Shown here in pieces: positions 17,982 through 27,344 of a stretch of 64,000 bases of DNA. The notes under the pieces were generated by a model that made no database searches, was not told the origin of the DNA, and saw nothing but the letters and a program-made list of their open reading frames with translations. How positions within the stretch are numbered: position 1 is the first letter of the stretch; each line of letters starts with the position of its first letter. The position numbers and the translations under genes were made by a program. Source of the DNA: Pseudoduganella lurida (lineage in GTDB: Bacteria; Pseudomonadota; Gammaproteobacteria; Burkholderiales; Burkholderiaceae_D); contig NZ_VLLB01000012.1 of NCBI RefSeq assembly GCF_007830455.1, forward strand, positions 62,001 to 126,000. Direction: 5' to 3'.

Positions 17982-18009
17982 CCCGGGCCACCGGTTTTCA
18001 GTCCGGTTC

Positions 18010-18486
18010 TCACTCTTCGGCGGCGTCCAGGTTCTTCTTCACCTGCGCCAGCAGCGCCAGCAACTGGCGCCGCTGCGCCTCGTCCAGCCCCGTCACGGCC
18101 ACCTCGGCCAGCACTTCGCCGCTGCGCTGCAGGGCGCGCGAGATCGCCTTCCCTTCCGCCGTCACATGCAGGTGCGTGCTGCGCCGGTCCATCTCGTCCA
18201 CCGTCGCTTCCAGCAAGCCCCGGTCGCGCAGGCCCCTGACCAGGCGCGCCAGCTGGGCCTTGTCGCGGCCCGAGTGCGCCATCAGGTCGCTCTGCGTGGC
18301 GCCGGGATGGCGCGCGAAATAGCCCAGCGCCTTGCTTTCCATGTGCGTGAGGTCATGCGGCCCGTTGCGCATGGTGCGGAACTGGCGCGCGCGGTACAGG
18401 TGCATGATCGCGTGCACGGTCTCCATCACGGTGGCGGCATCGGTGACGGGATCGGTGGAATCGGCTTCGGTATCGCGGGAACGCAT
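18010..18486 (-). CDS. MarR-family regulator
   Basis: 158 residues from the ATG at 18486. Winged helix with THMESKALGYFARHPGATQSDLMAHSGRDKAQLARLVRGLRDRGLLE, then a wing with DEMDRRSTHLHVTAEGKA, closely following the MarR pattern. C-terminal helix for dimerisation. No strong ribosome site. Convergent with the iron operon and followed upstream by a LysR gene on the same strand 38 bp away; its targets are not evident. Confidence 0.8.
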   Translation of the reverse strand: MRSRDTEADSTDPVTDAATVMETVHAIMHLYRARQFRTMRNGPHDLTHMESKALGYFARHPGATQSDLMAHSGRDKAQLARLVRGLRDRGLLEATVDEMDRRSTHLHVTAEGKAISRALQRSGEVLAEVAVTGLDEAQRRQLLALLAQVKKNLDAAEE

Positions 18487-18524
18487 GGCGGTGTCGGTGG
18501 GTGGAAGGCGCCGTGAGTATACCG

Positions 18525-19430
18525 CTACGCCTGGCCATCGCTGCCGCATTCGGCAGCGATCCATTCGCACAGGCGGTTCAGGGCCGCGCCGGTGGCACGG
18601 CCGTGCGGCCGCACGAGGTAGTAGCCACGCTCGGTGCTCAGTGCCGGCGCCGGCAGTGCCACCAGCTGGCCGGCACGCAGCAGCTCGTCGACCAGCGGGC
18701 GCCAGCCCAGCGCCACGCCGCGCCCGGCCAGCGCGGCCTGGATCAGCAGCGGGTAATTGCCCAGGGTGAGGCTGTGGCCGCCGGCGTCGGCCCGCAGGCC
18801 CTGCGCCGCCGCCCAGTCCTGCCAGGTCATCCAGCGCGCGCGGCCACTGCTCTCCAGGTGCAGCAGCGGCAGGTGCAGTACGTCCGCCGCTTTCTTCACG
18901 CGTTCGCGCCCCCGTAGCTGTGGACTGCACACGGGCACCACCAGCTCCGGCAGCATGCGCTGCGCATCGCAGCCGGGCCAGCTGCCGGTGCCGAACGAAG
19001 TCGCCAGGTCCACCGGCTCGCCGCGGATGTCGATCTGCGTCTGCGACGTGACGATGCGCACGTCCACGTCCGGCTGCAGGGACTGGAAGGCGGCAAGGCG
19101 CGGCATCAGCCAGAAGTTCGCGAATGCGAAATCGGTGGCCACCGTGAGCACTTCGCGCAGGCGCCGCGTGCGCACCCGCTCCACCGTGTTCTGGATCGCG
19201 GCCAGGTGTTCGCGCACCCCCTCGTACAGCGCGGCGCCTTCCGGCGTCGGCGTCACGCCGCGCCGCGAGCGGTGGAACAGCGGCGTGCCGAGATGCTTTT
19301 CCAGCGCGGCGATGCGCTGGCTGACGGCCGGCTGCGTGGTGCCGTATTCCTCCGCCACCTGCGTGAAACTGAGGTGGCGCATGGCGGCGGCGAACAGGGC
19401 GAGGCTTTGCAGGGGCAGGTCGTCAGACAT
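18525..19430 (-). CDS. LysR regulator of choline-sulfate use (GcvA-like)
   Basis: 301 residues. HTH at about 20-42 (FTQVAEEYGTTQPAVSQRIAALEKHLG) and an effector domain of the GcvA/choline-sulfate transcription-factor type (IRGEPVDLATSFGTGSWPG). Divergent from betC by 179 bp; a LysR of this class next to choline-sulfatase is a known arrangement in many proteobacteria. Likely activates the operon in response to choline sulfate or choline and represses itself. Confidence 0.82.
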   Translation of the reverse strand: MSDDLPLQSLALFAAAMRHLSFTQVAEEYGTTQPAVSQRIAALEKHLGTPLFHRSRRGVTPTPEGAALYEGVREHLAAIQNTVERVRTRRLREVLTVATDFAFANFWLMPRLAAFQSLQPDVDVRIVTSQTQIDIRGEPVDLATSFGTGSWPGCDAQRMLPELVVPVCSPQLRGRERVKKAADVLHLPLLHLESSGRARWMTWQDWAAAQGLRADAGGHSLTLGNYPLLIQAALAGRGVALGWRPLVDELLRAGQLVALPAPALSTERGYYLVRPHGRATGAALNRLCEWIAAECGSDGQA

Positions 19431-19501
19431 AAGTTCAGCTAATGCATGGATGGGATATTTTGATCACAAGCCCCAGAAAATGCAATGACAACGTGCAGGC
19501 T

Positions 19502-19522
19502 TCCATAAACATGCATTATGGA
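19502..19522. promoter_or_regulatory. LysR-type operator (T-N11-A) upstream of betC
   Basis: Perfect 7-bp inverted repeat TCCATAA-N7-TTATGGA containing TAAACATGCATTA, which fits the T-N11-A rule. A second wider inverted repeat (TAATGCATG at 19440-19448, CATGCATTA at 19510-19518) shares the site and reaches the regulator's own start region. Both lie in the AT-rich gap between the LysR gene and betC. Confidence 0.55.
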
Positions 19523-19609
19523 TAAATCATAAGATTATGCGAATTAATACGTTCGCCAAACGGATGGCGGCGTGCAGAATCCACGCATCGAAGACCCACC
19601 GGAACCCGC

Positions 19610-21145
19610 ATGCCCCAGCCGCCGAACATCCTGATCCTGATGGCGGATCAACTCACGCCACGCGCGCTGGCCGCCTACGGCAACCGCGTCACGCGCACGC
19701 CGCACCTGGACCGCCTGGCCGCGACCGGTACCGTATTCGATGCCGCGTACTGCGCGTCGCCGTTGTGCGCACCGGCGCGCTACTCACTCATGACGGGCCA
19801 GCTGCCGTCCGTCCACGGCGGCTACGACAATGCCGCCGCGCTGTCCTCCGAGTCCGTCACGTTCGGCCATTACCTGCGCCATGCCGGCTACCGCACGATC
19901 CTGGCGGGGAAGATGCATTTCGTTGGCGCGGACCAGCTGCATGGCTTCGAGGAACGCCTGACCACCGACATCTATCCGGCCGATTTTTCCTGGACGCCCG
20001 ACTGGGAGCAGCCGGCCGTGCGGCCCGACTGGTACCACAACATGGGCTCCGTTCTGGACGCCGGCCCGTGCGTGCGCACCAACCAGCTCGACTTCGACGA
20101 CGAGGTGGTCTACGCCGCACGGCAGAAACTGTTCGACCTGGTGCGCGATGGCGATGCGCGGCCATTCTGCCTGACCGTCTCGCTGACGCATCCGCATGAC
20201 CCGTATGCGATCCCGCGCGAATACTGGGACCTGTATGCGGATGACGGGATCGACCCGCCGCGCGTGCCGCACACGCCGGAGAACGAAGACGCGCACTCGC
20301 AACGCCTGCGGGGCGTGATCGATATCGACCGCACGCCGGTGGACGCCGGACGCGTGCGCGCCGCCCGGCGGGCCTACTACGGCGCCATTTCATACGTGGA
20401 CGAACAGGTGGGCAAGCTGCTCGACACGCTGGAACGGACCGGCCAGGCGGACAACACGATCATCGTGTTCACCTCCGACCATGGCGACATGCTGGGCGAG
20501 CGCAATCTCTGGTACAAGATGACGTGCTTCGAGCCCTCGATCCGCGTGCCGCTGATCGTCCATGCGCCGGGACGCTTTGCCGCGCAGCGTGTCGCGCAGG
20601 CCGTGTCCACGCTGGACCTGCTCCCCACCCTGCTCGACTTCGCATACCAGGGCGACGTGCCCCGCGGCCTGGCGCAGGACCTTGCCGGCCGCAGCCTGCT
20701 GCCGCACCTGCAAGGAGAGGGCGGCCATGACGAAGCGGTGGCTGAATACCTGGCCGAAGGCGCGCTGGCGCCGATCGTGATGCTGCGCCGCGGCCCCTAC
20801 AAATACGTGCACTCGCCAGCCGATCCGGACCAGTTCTATCACCTGCCCGACGATCCCGACGAACTGCGCAATCTGGCGACGGACCCGGGCCGCCATGGGG
20901 CAGCGCTCGCGCAGTTGCGCGCCGACGTCGCGGCACGCTGGAATCTCGACGCGCTGCATGGCCGCGTGATCGCCAGCCAGCGCCGCCGCCGGCTGATCGG
21001 CGCGGCCAATGCACTCGGCACGCACCATGCCTGGGACTACGAGCCGCCGCGCGACGCCAGCCGCCGCTACATCCGCAACCACCTGGACCTGGACACGCTG
21101 GAGGCGCGCGCCCGCTTCCCCGCCGTGCCGGCCGCACGCCCATGA
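19610..21145 (+). CDS. betC: Choline-sulfatase
   Basis: 511 residues, no signal peptide, so cytosolic. It hydrolyses choline-O-sulfate to choline and sulfate. The sulfatase signature CAPAR places the formylglycine precursor at Cys53 (C-x-P-x-R), with the metal-binding LILMADQL near the N-terminus, GKMHFVG as the second signature and SDHGDMLGER downstream. The C-terminal extension with RRRLIGAANALGTHHAWDYEP is typical of BetC. First gene of betC-choX-receptor-choV-choW. A formylglycine-generating enzyme is needed in trans and is not in the window. Confidence 0.92.
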   Translation: MPQPPNILILMADQLTPRALAAYGNRVTRTPHLDRLAATGTVFDAAYCASPLCAPARYSLMTGQLPSVHGGYDNAAALSSESVTFGHYLRHAGYRTILAGKMHFVGADQLHGFEERLTTDIYPADFSWTPDWEQPAVRPDWYHNMGSVLDAGPCVRTNQLDFDDEVVYAARQKLFDLVRDGDARPFCLTVSLTHPHDPYAIPREYWDLYADDGIDPPRVPHTPENEDAHSQRLRGVIDIDRTPVDAGRVRAARRAYYGAISYVDEQVGKLLDTLERTGQADNTIIVFTSDHGDMLGERNLWYKMTCFEPSIRVPLIVHAPGRFAAQRVAQAVSTLDLLPTLLDFAYQGDVPRGLAQDLAGRSLLPHLQGEGGHDEAVAEYLAEGALAPIVMLRRGPYKYVHSPADPDQFYHLPDDPDELRNLATDPGRHGAALAQLRADVAARWNLDALHGRVIASQRRRRLIGAANALGTHHAWDYEPPRDASRRYIRNHLDLDTLEARARFPAVPAARP

Positions 21146-22080
21146 AGCGCCTGCTCGCGATGCTGGCCCTGGCTGCCTGCAGCGTCACCCATGCGGCCGA
21201 TGCGCCTGCATGCCGCGTGGTGCGCATGGCCGATCCGGGCTGGACGGACATCGCCGGCACCAATGCGCTGGCCGGCATCGTGCTCGAAGCGCTGGGGTAC
21301 GAGCAGAGGATCCTGCCATTGTCGGTGCCGATCACGTATGCCGGGCTGCAGAAGGGCCAGGTGGATGTCTTCCTGGGTAACTGGATGCCGGCGCAGCGCG
21401 CGCTCGTCGAGCCCCTGTTCCAGTCCGGCGCGGTGGAGCAGGTGCATGCCAACCTGCCGGCCGCGAAGTTCACGCTGGCCGTGCCGGACTACGTGGCCCA
21501 GGCCGGCGTGCGCACCTTTGCCGACCTGGCGACATTCGCCGACAGGTTCGACCGCCGTATCTACGGCATCGAGGCCGGCTCGCCAGCCAACCAGACGGTA
21601 AAGAAGATGCTGGCGGCGCAAAGCTATGGGCTGGAGCACTGGATCCTGGTGGAGTCGAGCGAACAGGGGATGCTGAGCCAGGTGAAGCGCGTGACGCGCA
21701 ACCGGCGCTGGATCGTGTTCCTGGCCTGGGAGCCGCACCAGATGAACAACGCCTTCCGGATCACCTACCTCGATGGCGACAAGGATTACTTCGGTCCCAA
21801 TTTCGGCAGCGCCAGCGTAAACACCGTGACGCGCCGCGGCTACCGCAGCGCATGCCCGAACGCGGGCCGTCTCGCCGCCCAGCTGACGTTCTCGCCCGCG
21901 CTGGAGCACGCGATCATCGCCGACGTGGTAGGCCGCAGGCAGCCCGTGCGCGCCGCCGCGCTGCGCCAGTTGCAGGCGCACCCGGAACTGCTGGACACCT
22001 GGCTCGAAGGCGTCACCACGCTGGCGGGCACCAACGCGAAGGCAGCCGTGCTGGCACGCCTCGGTGCAAACAATTTATAA
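21142..22080 (+). CDS. choX: Choline/betaine ABC transporter substrate-binding protein
   Basis: 312 residues, OpuAC/ChoX family. Mature region VRMADPGWTDIAGTNALAGIVLEALGYE and FLGNWMPAQ follow the choline-binding pattern, with aromatic residues for the quaternary ammonium cage. The leader can be read two ways: a type I site after THA (residue 18) or a lipobox LAAC at residues 10-13. The start overlaps the betC stop (ATGA). Together with choV and choW it should import choline or choline sulfate. Confidence 0.85.
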   Translation: MKRLLAMLALAACSVTHAADAPACRVVRMADPGWTDIAGTNALAGIVLEALGYEQRILPLSVPITYAGLQKGQVDVFLGNWMPAQRALVEPLFQSGAVEQVHANLPAAKFTLAVPDYVAQAGVRTFADLATFADRFDRRIYGIEAGSPANQTVKKMLAAQSYGLEHWILVESSEQGMLSQVKRVTRNRRWIVFLAWEPHQMNNAFRITYLDGDKDYFGPNFGSASVNTVTRRGYRSACPNAGRLAAQLTFSPALEHAIIADVVGRRQPVRAAALRQLQAHPELLDTWLEGVTTLAGTNAKAAVLARLGANNL

Positions 22081-22096
22081 CAACATGGAGCCCACG

Positions 22097-24343
22097 ATGC
22101 CCCTGCCGTCACGCCGGAACCCGTCCCCTGTCCTGAAACCACTGACCCTGCTGCTGTTGCAGGCCTTTGCCGGTGCCGCGATTGCCGCGCCGGAGCCGGA
22201 ACCCGCCGCCCCCGATGCGCCGCCGATCGAGACCGTGTTCGTGCAAGGCCAGGGCCGCCAGGTGCAGAACATCACCCGCAAGGACCTGGTGCAGGCCACG
22301 CCCGGCACCAGCCCGCTGAAGACCCTGGAAAAGCTGCCCGGCGTGTCGTTCCAGTCGGCCGATCCGTTCGGCGCCTACGAATGGTCCACGCACATCTCGA
22401 TCCGCGGCTTCAACCAGAACCAGCTGGGCTTCACGCTGGACGGCATCCCGCTGGGCGACATGAGCTACCGGAACAGCAACGGCCTGCACATCTCGCGCGC
22501 CATCTCGTCCGAGAACGTGGGCAGCGTGACGGTCTCGCAGGGCACCGGCGCGCTGGCTACTGCATCCACCGGCAACCTGGGCGGCACCGTGGCCTTCACC
22601 ACGCGCGGCCCATCGGATACCGCCAGCCTGCAGGCGGCGCAGACCTTCGGCAGCGACGACACGTCGCGCACCTTTGCCCGCATCGACACCGGCCTGCTGT
22701 CCACCGGCACGAAGGCCTACCTGTCGCTGACGCGCCAGCGCGCCGACAAGTGGAAGGGACAAGGAAGCCAGGACCAGGACCAGTTCAATGCGAAGATCGA
22801 ACAGCAGCTGGGTGACCAGGCCAGCATCAGCGCCTTCTTCAACTACTCGGAGCGCGACGAGACGGACTACCAGGACCTGTCGTTCGACGCCACGCGCCGC
22901 CTCGGCCACGACTGGGACAACTACGCGCCGGACTGGCAGCGCGCCGTCAATGCCGCCAACGGCATCTACACGGGCGGCGTCAACAACCTGGATGACGCGT
23001 ACTACCTCGGCCGAGGCATCCGCCACGACTGGCTGACGGGTGTGGCGCTGGACTGGACCGTGGCGGAGGGTGTCAGCCTGAACACCACCGTGTACGGCCA
23101 CCGCAACCATGGCGAGAGCCACTGGTACACGCCGTACACGCCCTCCTCGGCCACCGTGCCGATCTCGATCCGCGCGCAGGAATACGGCATCGAACGGGCC
23201 GGCATCGTCAGCGACCTTTCGTGGGAGCTGGCCAGCCACACGGTGACGGCCGGCCTCTGGTACGAGCGCAGCACGCACGGCTGGTCGCGCGCGTTCTACG
23301 CCGTGGCCGGCGACGAGGATACCGACCGCTTCCTCGACAACCCGTTCTCCACCGTGATCGCGCAGCGCTTCACGACGAAGACAAAGCAGTTCTATCTGCA
23401 GGACAGCTTCGCCTTGCTCGACGACCGGCTGAAGCTGAACTACGGTTTCAAGAGCTCGAAGGCAACGACGCAGGGCGACAACGATATCGGCGGGCGCGCG
23501 GCCGGCACGCTGGAAGCATCGAAGCACTTCCTGCCGCAGGCGGGACTGACGTTTTCCCTGACGCCGAACGATGAACTGTTCACCTCGTGGGCGCGCAATA
23601 TGCACGCCTACCAGCCCGGCGCGGACGGACCGTTCTCGCAGACGCAGGCGGCGTTCGACCTGTCGAAAGGCCGCGTGAAACCGGAAACATCCACGACGGT
23701 CGACCTGGGCATCCGCAGCAGGCGCGGCGCGGCACAGGGGTCGCTGGCCCTGTACGCGGCGGACTTCAAGGACCGCCAGCTGAACGTGGCGACCTGCACC
23801 GGCATCGTCGGCTGCCCGACCGTGCTGACCAATGTCGGCAAGGTGGCGACGCGCGGCGTGGAAGCGGCGCTGGACTGGAAGCTGTCGCGCGAATGGGCCT
23901 GGTTCAATTCGTTCACGTACAACCACTCCGAGTACAAGGATGCGCCGCTGTACTACGAAGGAACCACCGCGATCGATGTGAACGGCAAGCGCGTGGTCGA
24001 TGCGCCGCGCGTGCTGTTCAACACCGAGCTGTCGTTCGAGCATGCCGGCTGGTTCGCCCGCACCGAAGCGAAGTACACGGGCAAGCGCTACTACACCTAC
24101 CTGAACGACAGCCCCGTGCCGTCGTACTGGATCGGCCACCTGGCGGCCGGCTACAAGCTGGGCAAGGTGGGACCGTTCAGGGAAGCGACCGTGCAGCTGA
24201 ACGTGACGAACCTGGGCGACAAGGAATACTTCGGCGCGATCGGCACCAACGGCTTCGCCAGCTCGGACCCGGCCGGCACGTTCGCCACGATGCTGACGGG
24301 CGCACCGCGCGCGGCATTCATCTCCCTCAACGGCAAACTTTAA
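22097..24343 (+). CDS. TonB-dependent receptor inside the choline-sulfate operon
   Basis: 748 residues from the ATG at 22097, preceded by GGAG at 22087-22090; the in-frame start at 22064 overlaps choX. Signal peptide ends near AIA-AP. Plug: FQSADPFGAYEWSTHISIRGFNQ, FTLDGIPLGDMSY, SVTVSQGTGALATASTGNLGG. Barrel ends with an aromatic-poor GKL terminus, unusual for the family, which normally ends in F or Y/W. Placed between the binding protein and the ATPase gene, so its cargo is probably choline sulfate or another choline ester, although choline transport is normally thought to need only porins. Confidence 0.82.
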   Translation: MPLPSRRNPSPVLKPLTLLLLQAFAGAAIAAPEPEPAAPDAPPIETVFVQGQGRQVQNITRKDLVQATPGTSPLKTLEKLPGVSFQSADPFGAYEWSTHISIRGFNQNQLGFTLDGIPLGDMSYRNSNGLHISRAISSENVGSVTVSQGTGALATASTGNLGGTVAFTTRGPSDTASLQAAQTFGSDDTSRTFARIDTGLLSTGTKAYLSLTRQRADKWKGQGSQDQDQFNAKIEQQLGDQASISAFFNYSERDETDYQDLSFDATRRLGHDWDNYAPDWQRAVNAANGIYTGGVNNLDDAYYLGRGIRHDWLTGVALDWTVAEGVSLNTTVYGHRNHGESHWYTPYTPSSATVPISIRAQEYGIERAGIVSDLSWELASHTVTAGLWYERSTHGWSRAFYAVAGDEDTDRFLDNPFSTVIAQRFTTKTKQFYLQDSFALLDDRLKLNYGFKSSKATTQGDNDIGGRAAGTLEASKHFLPQAGLTFSLTPNDELFTSWARNMHAYQPGADGPFSQTQAAFDLSKGRVKPETSTTVDLGIRSRRGAAQGSLALYAADFKDRQLNVATCTGIVGCPTVLTNVGKVATRGVEAALDWKLSREWAWFNSFTYNHSEYKDAPLYYEGTTAIDVNGKRVVDAPRVLFNTELSFEHAGWFARTEAKYTGKRYYTYLNDSPVPSYWIGHLAAGYKLGKVGPFREATVQLNVTNLGDKEYFGAIGTNGFASSDPAGTFATMLTGAPRAAFISLNGKL

Positions 24344-24356
24344 CCAGGAACCCACC

Positions 24357-25343
24357 ATGGCCACGGTCGCACTGCGCAAGGTCTCGAAAGTGTATGAACA
24401 GGACCGCGCCGCGCCGGCGGGCGGCCGTGCCGCCGCGCTGGACGATGTCACGCTCGATATCGCGGAAGGCGAAATCTGCGTGCTGATGGGGCTTTCCGGC
24501 TGCGGCAAATCGACGCTGCTGCGGCTGCTGAACGGCCTGGTGACGCCGACCGATGGCCAGGTGCTGGTCGATGGCGACGACCTGGGCACGCTGTCGCACC
24601 GCCGGCTGCAGCAGCTGCGGCGCGGCACGATGGCGATGGTGTTCCAGTCCTTCGCACTGTTCCCGCACCGGACCGTGATCGACAATGCCGCATTCGGCCT
24701 GGAGATCGCCGGCGTGGCGAAACCGGAACGGCTGCGCCGCTCCGGCGCAGTGCTGGAGCAGGTGGGCCTCGGCGGCCATGGCGCGCAGTATCCGCACCAG
24801 CTGTCCGGCGGCATGCGCCAGCGCGTGGGGCTGGCCCGGGCACTGGCCGTCAATCCTTCGCTGCTGCTGATGGACGAAGCCTTCTCGGCGCTCGATCCGC
24901 TGACGCGCCGCGGCATGCAGGACCTGCTGCTGTCGCTGCAGAAGGAGCAGCGCCGCACCATCGTCTTCGTCTCGCACGATATCGACGAGGCGCTGCACCT
25001 GGGCGACCGCATCGCGATGCTGCACGATGGCCGCCTTCTGCAGCACGGCGCGCCGCGCGCGTTCCTGACGCAACCGGCACATGACCATGTGCGCGCGTTC
25101 TTCCAGGGTGTCGATCCGGCCCGCCACCTGCGTGCCGCGGACCTGATCGATCCGGTGGCGCCGCCTTCGGATGCCACGACGGCCGGCGTTGCTGCAGACA
25201 CCACGCTGGGCGACCTGCTCTCGCGCCTGGGCCAGCTGACCGCACCGCTGACAGTGCGCGATGCCAGCGGCGTGGCGCTCGGCGCCATCACGGCGGCCAG
25301 CGCGTTGCGCGTGCTGACACGGGCACGAGGCAGCCATGCCTGA
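24357..25343 (+). CDS. choV: Choline/betaine ABC transporter ATP-binding protein
   Basis: 328 residues, ProV-like. Walker A GLSGCGKST (45-53), Q-loop in VFQSFALFPH, signature LSGGMRQRVGLARAL, Walker B LLLMDEAFSALD, switch H in VSHDIDEA. A short C-terminal region follows, probably a reduced CBS-like tail; ProV proteins are often 350-400 residues. AGGAACCCACC precedes the start. Overlaps choW by 8 bp. Confidence 0.88.
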   Translation: MATVALRKVSKVYEQDRAAPAGGRAAALDDVTLDIAEGEICVLMGLSGCGKSTLLRLLNGLVTPTDGQVLVDGDDLGTLSHRRLQQLRRGTMAMVFQSFALFPHRTVIDNAAFGLEIAGVAKPERLRRSGAVLEQVGLGGHGAQYPHQLSGGMRQRVGLARALAVNPSLLLMDEAFSALDPLTRRGMQDLLLSLQKEQRRTIVFVSHDIDEALHLGDRIAMLHDGRLLQHGAPRAFLTQPAHDHVRAFFQGVDPARHLRAADLIDPVAPPSDATTAGVAADTTLGDLLSRLGQLTAPLTVRDASGVALGAITAASALRVLTRARGSHA

Positions 25344-26211
25344 GCTGCCGCCTCTGCATGCCGATTCCTTGCACGACACGCTGGGACTTGGCGCCCACAT
25401 CAACGCCGGCGTGAACTACCTCGTGGAGAACAACAGCACGCTGTTCGACACGGTCGGCCATGGCCTCGAAGTGTTCACCGGCGCTATCGAGAGCGCGCTG
25501 CAGGCCCTGCCCTTCTGGCTCGTCATCGCCTTCGCCGCGGTTGTGGCCTGGCGGCGCGTGTCGGCCGGCTTTGCCGTGCTGTCCGTGCTGGCTCTGCTGC
25601 TGATCGTCGCATTGGGCTACTGGCCGCAGACGATGGCGACGCTGGGCCTGACGCTGGCCGCCACCGCCATCAGCCTGCTGCTGGGCGTACCGATGGGGAT
25701 CCTCGCCGCGCGCCACCGGCGGGTGCACCAGGTGCTGCGACCGCTGCTGGATTTCATGCAGACGATGCCGGCCTTCGTGTACCTGATTCCGGCGGTGATG
25801 CTGTTCGGCCTCGGGCGCGTGCCGGGCGTGCTGGCCACCGTGGTGTTCGCGATGCCGCCGGCCGTGCGCCTGACGGCACTGGGCATCCTGGCCGTGGACC
25901 GCGAGCAGGTGGAGGCGGGCCAGGCGTTCGGTGCCAGTCCGTTCCAGCTGCTGTACAAGGTGCAGCTGCCGCTCGCTCTGCCCGCCGTCATGGGCGGCAT
26001 CAACCAGACGATCATGATGGCGCTGTCGATGGTGATCGTCACGTCGATGGTCGGCGCCGGCGGGCTGGGTGGCGAGGTCCTGTCCAGCATCCAGCAGCTC
26101 GACGTGGGCCTGGGCTTCGAGAGCGGCTTGTGCGTGGTGCTGCTGGCGATCGTGCTGGACCGGATCACGCAGAGTTTCGGGCGGCCGCTGCGCCAGGCAG
26201 TCCCGCATTGA
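25336..26211 (+). CDS. choW: Choline/betaine ABC transporter permease
   Basis: 291 residues, OpuAB/ProW family. A polar N-terminal segment with GAHINAGVNYLVENNSTLFD (typical of choline permeases) is followed by about six spans and the EAA loop at VEAGQAFGASPFQLLYKVQLP. Last gene of the operon. The 216-bp gap downstream holds a 14-bp tandem repeat and a 12-bp GC palindrome (26369-26380), no gene. Confidence 0.87.
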   Translation: MPELPPLHADSLHDTLGLGAHINAGVNYLVENNSTLFDTVGHGLEVFTGAIESALQALPFWLVIAFAAVVAWRRVSAGFAVLSVLALLLIVALGYWPQTMATLGLTLAATAISLLLGVPMGILAARHRRVHQVLRPLLDFMQTMPAFVYLIPAVMLFGLGRVPGVLATVVFAMPPAVRLTALGILAVDREQVEAGQAFGASPFQLLYKVQLPLALPAVMGGINQTIMMALSMVIVTSMVGAGGLGGEVLSSIQQLDVGLGFESGLCVVLLAIVLDRITQSFGRPLRQAVPH

Positions 26212-26277
26212 CTGGGGACCATGGCGGCTGGACAGGGCGATGCGCCGCGGCCGGCAACGGACGAGCGCGTGAGGGAA

Positions 26278-26343
26278 GGAAGCAAGGGAGAGGAAGTAAG
26301 GGAGAGGAAGTAAGGGAGAGGAAGTAAGGGAGAGGAAGTAAGA
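26278..26343. repeat. 14-bp tandem repeat, about 4.6 copies
   Basis: Unit GGAAGTAAGGGAGA, exact at 26292, 26306 and 26320, one mismatch in the copy at 26278, and a partial copy from 26334. Purine-only on the top strand except one T per unit, so it could form unusual structure. It lies between convergent choW and the PEP-CTERM gene. Copy number is likely to vary between strains. Confidence 0.9.
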
Positions 26344-26427
26344 AATGGGCAAGTGACGAGGCTCCGGTGGGCGGCCGCCCCCACGCCGAAGCCCGTACTC
26401 CTTGTACTGGTTACTGCGGTCCCGGTG

Positions 26428-27243
26428 CTAGGTCGCCGAGCGACCGCGCCGGCGGCTCACGCATGCCACCAGCCCCAGCCCGGCCATCAGCATGGCATAG
26501 ACGGAAGGCTCGGGCACGGGCGTCAGGAAGCTGTCGGCGTTGCCGTACACACCGGCACCGAATGCGGTTTCGGTAATGCCGAGCGACGTATTGGCGTAGG
26601 TGACCTGCAAGGTATCGTGCTGGGTTTCCGTGAAGACGTCACTGCCGAACGGCAGATCGTAATACGAGTTCAGGCTTTTGTAGTTTTGCGTGCTGACAGG
26701 CTCGCCATCGATATAGGTTTCCAGGTCGATCCAGGCGCTGGCAACTGCCCAGTCGCCCCCCTGTGTGGTTCGACCGGTCAGCACGGACTGCGCGGTAAAG
26801 ATCACGGCCGTCATGGGCGACAACTGGAAATTCGTCCGGCCGCTGCCTCCCTGCACGGTCGCACGCTTGTAAGCAAAGCTGCCGTCCCCCGCCGCATTGG
26901 CCACCGCCGTGATCTCCAGCGATGCCAACGAGCCGGTACTGGTGAGGATGCCCTGTGCGCTTACCGTACCTTGCGTATCAGCGATAGTGATCGGGGCCTG
27001 TTCGTGCGCCCCGAGCACCGACATCCAGCTCCCGCTATTGTTGAATCCGATGGAGAACGAGGAAGGTGCCGTGATGGTGGTTCCAGGAACAAAAGTCAGC
27101 GAGGGAGTAATACCGTCATCGAGATCAAGATCTACCAGCTGATAACTGATGCGACCAATGGTTGCTGTGGACGTGGTTTGGGCTGTTGCAGCACCGAAAG
27201 AAAGAAGACAGACCAGACCGAAGACGAGACGGCTTGCTTGCAT
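26428..27243 (-). CDS. PEP-CTERM sorting-domain exported protein
   Basis: 271 residues from the ATG at 27243, preceded by GGGGAG. Signal peptide ends near ATA-QT. The C-terminus has the three-part PEP-CTERM signal: VPEPSVYAMLMAGLGLVACVSRRR, that is PEP box, hydrophobic helix, basic tail, recognised by exosortase and associated with exopolysaccharide. The middle is a beta-rich domain with no family I recognise, low in cysteine. Exosortase is not in the window. A lone gene with an AT-rich upstream gap. Confidence 0.8.
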   Translation of the reverse strand: MQASRLVFGLVCLLSFGAATAQTTSTATIGRISYQLVDLDLDDGITPSLTFVPGTTITAPSSFSIGFNNSGSWMSVLGAHEQAPITIADTQGTVSAQGILTSTGSLASLEITAVANAAGDGSFAYKRATVQGGSGRTNFQLSPMTAVIFTAQSVLTGRTTQGGDWAVASAWIDLETYIDGEPVSTQNYKSLNSYYDLPFGSDVFTETQHDTLQVTYANTSLGITETAFGAGVYGNADSFLTPVPEPSVYAMLMAGLGLVACVSRRRGRSAT

Positions 27244-27344
27244 GATGCTCCCCATAGGAAATAATTTATGTGCAGAAATCCTAGCATCGCATTGCAATTT
27301 TTGGTAGCTTTTTTATAAACAGCATCCTGGCCGTGGTGGCAAGG

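Noticed and set aside
22109-25291. A 1060-codon minus-strand frame opposite the TonB receptor and choV
   Set aside because: Same reasons: shadow of real genes, low-complexity product.
26278-26343. Tandem repeat as a small CRISPR array
   Set aside because: Units of 14 bp are contiguous with no spacers and no cas genes are present.
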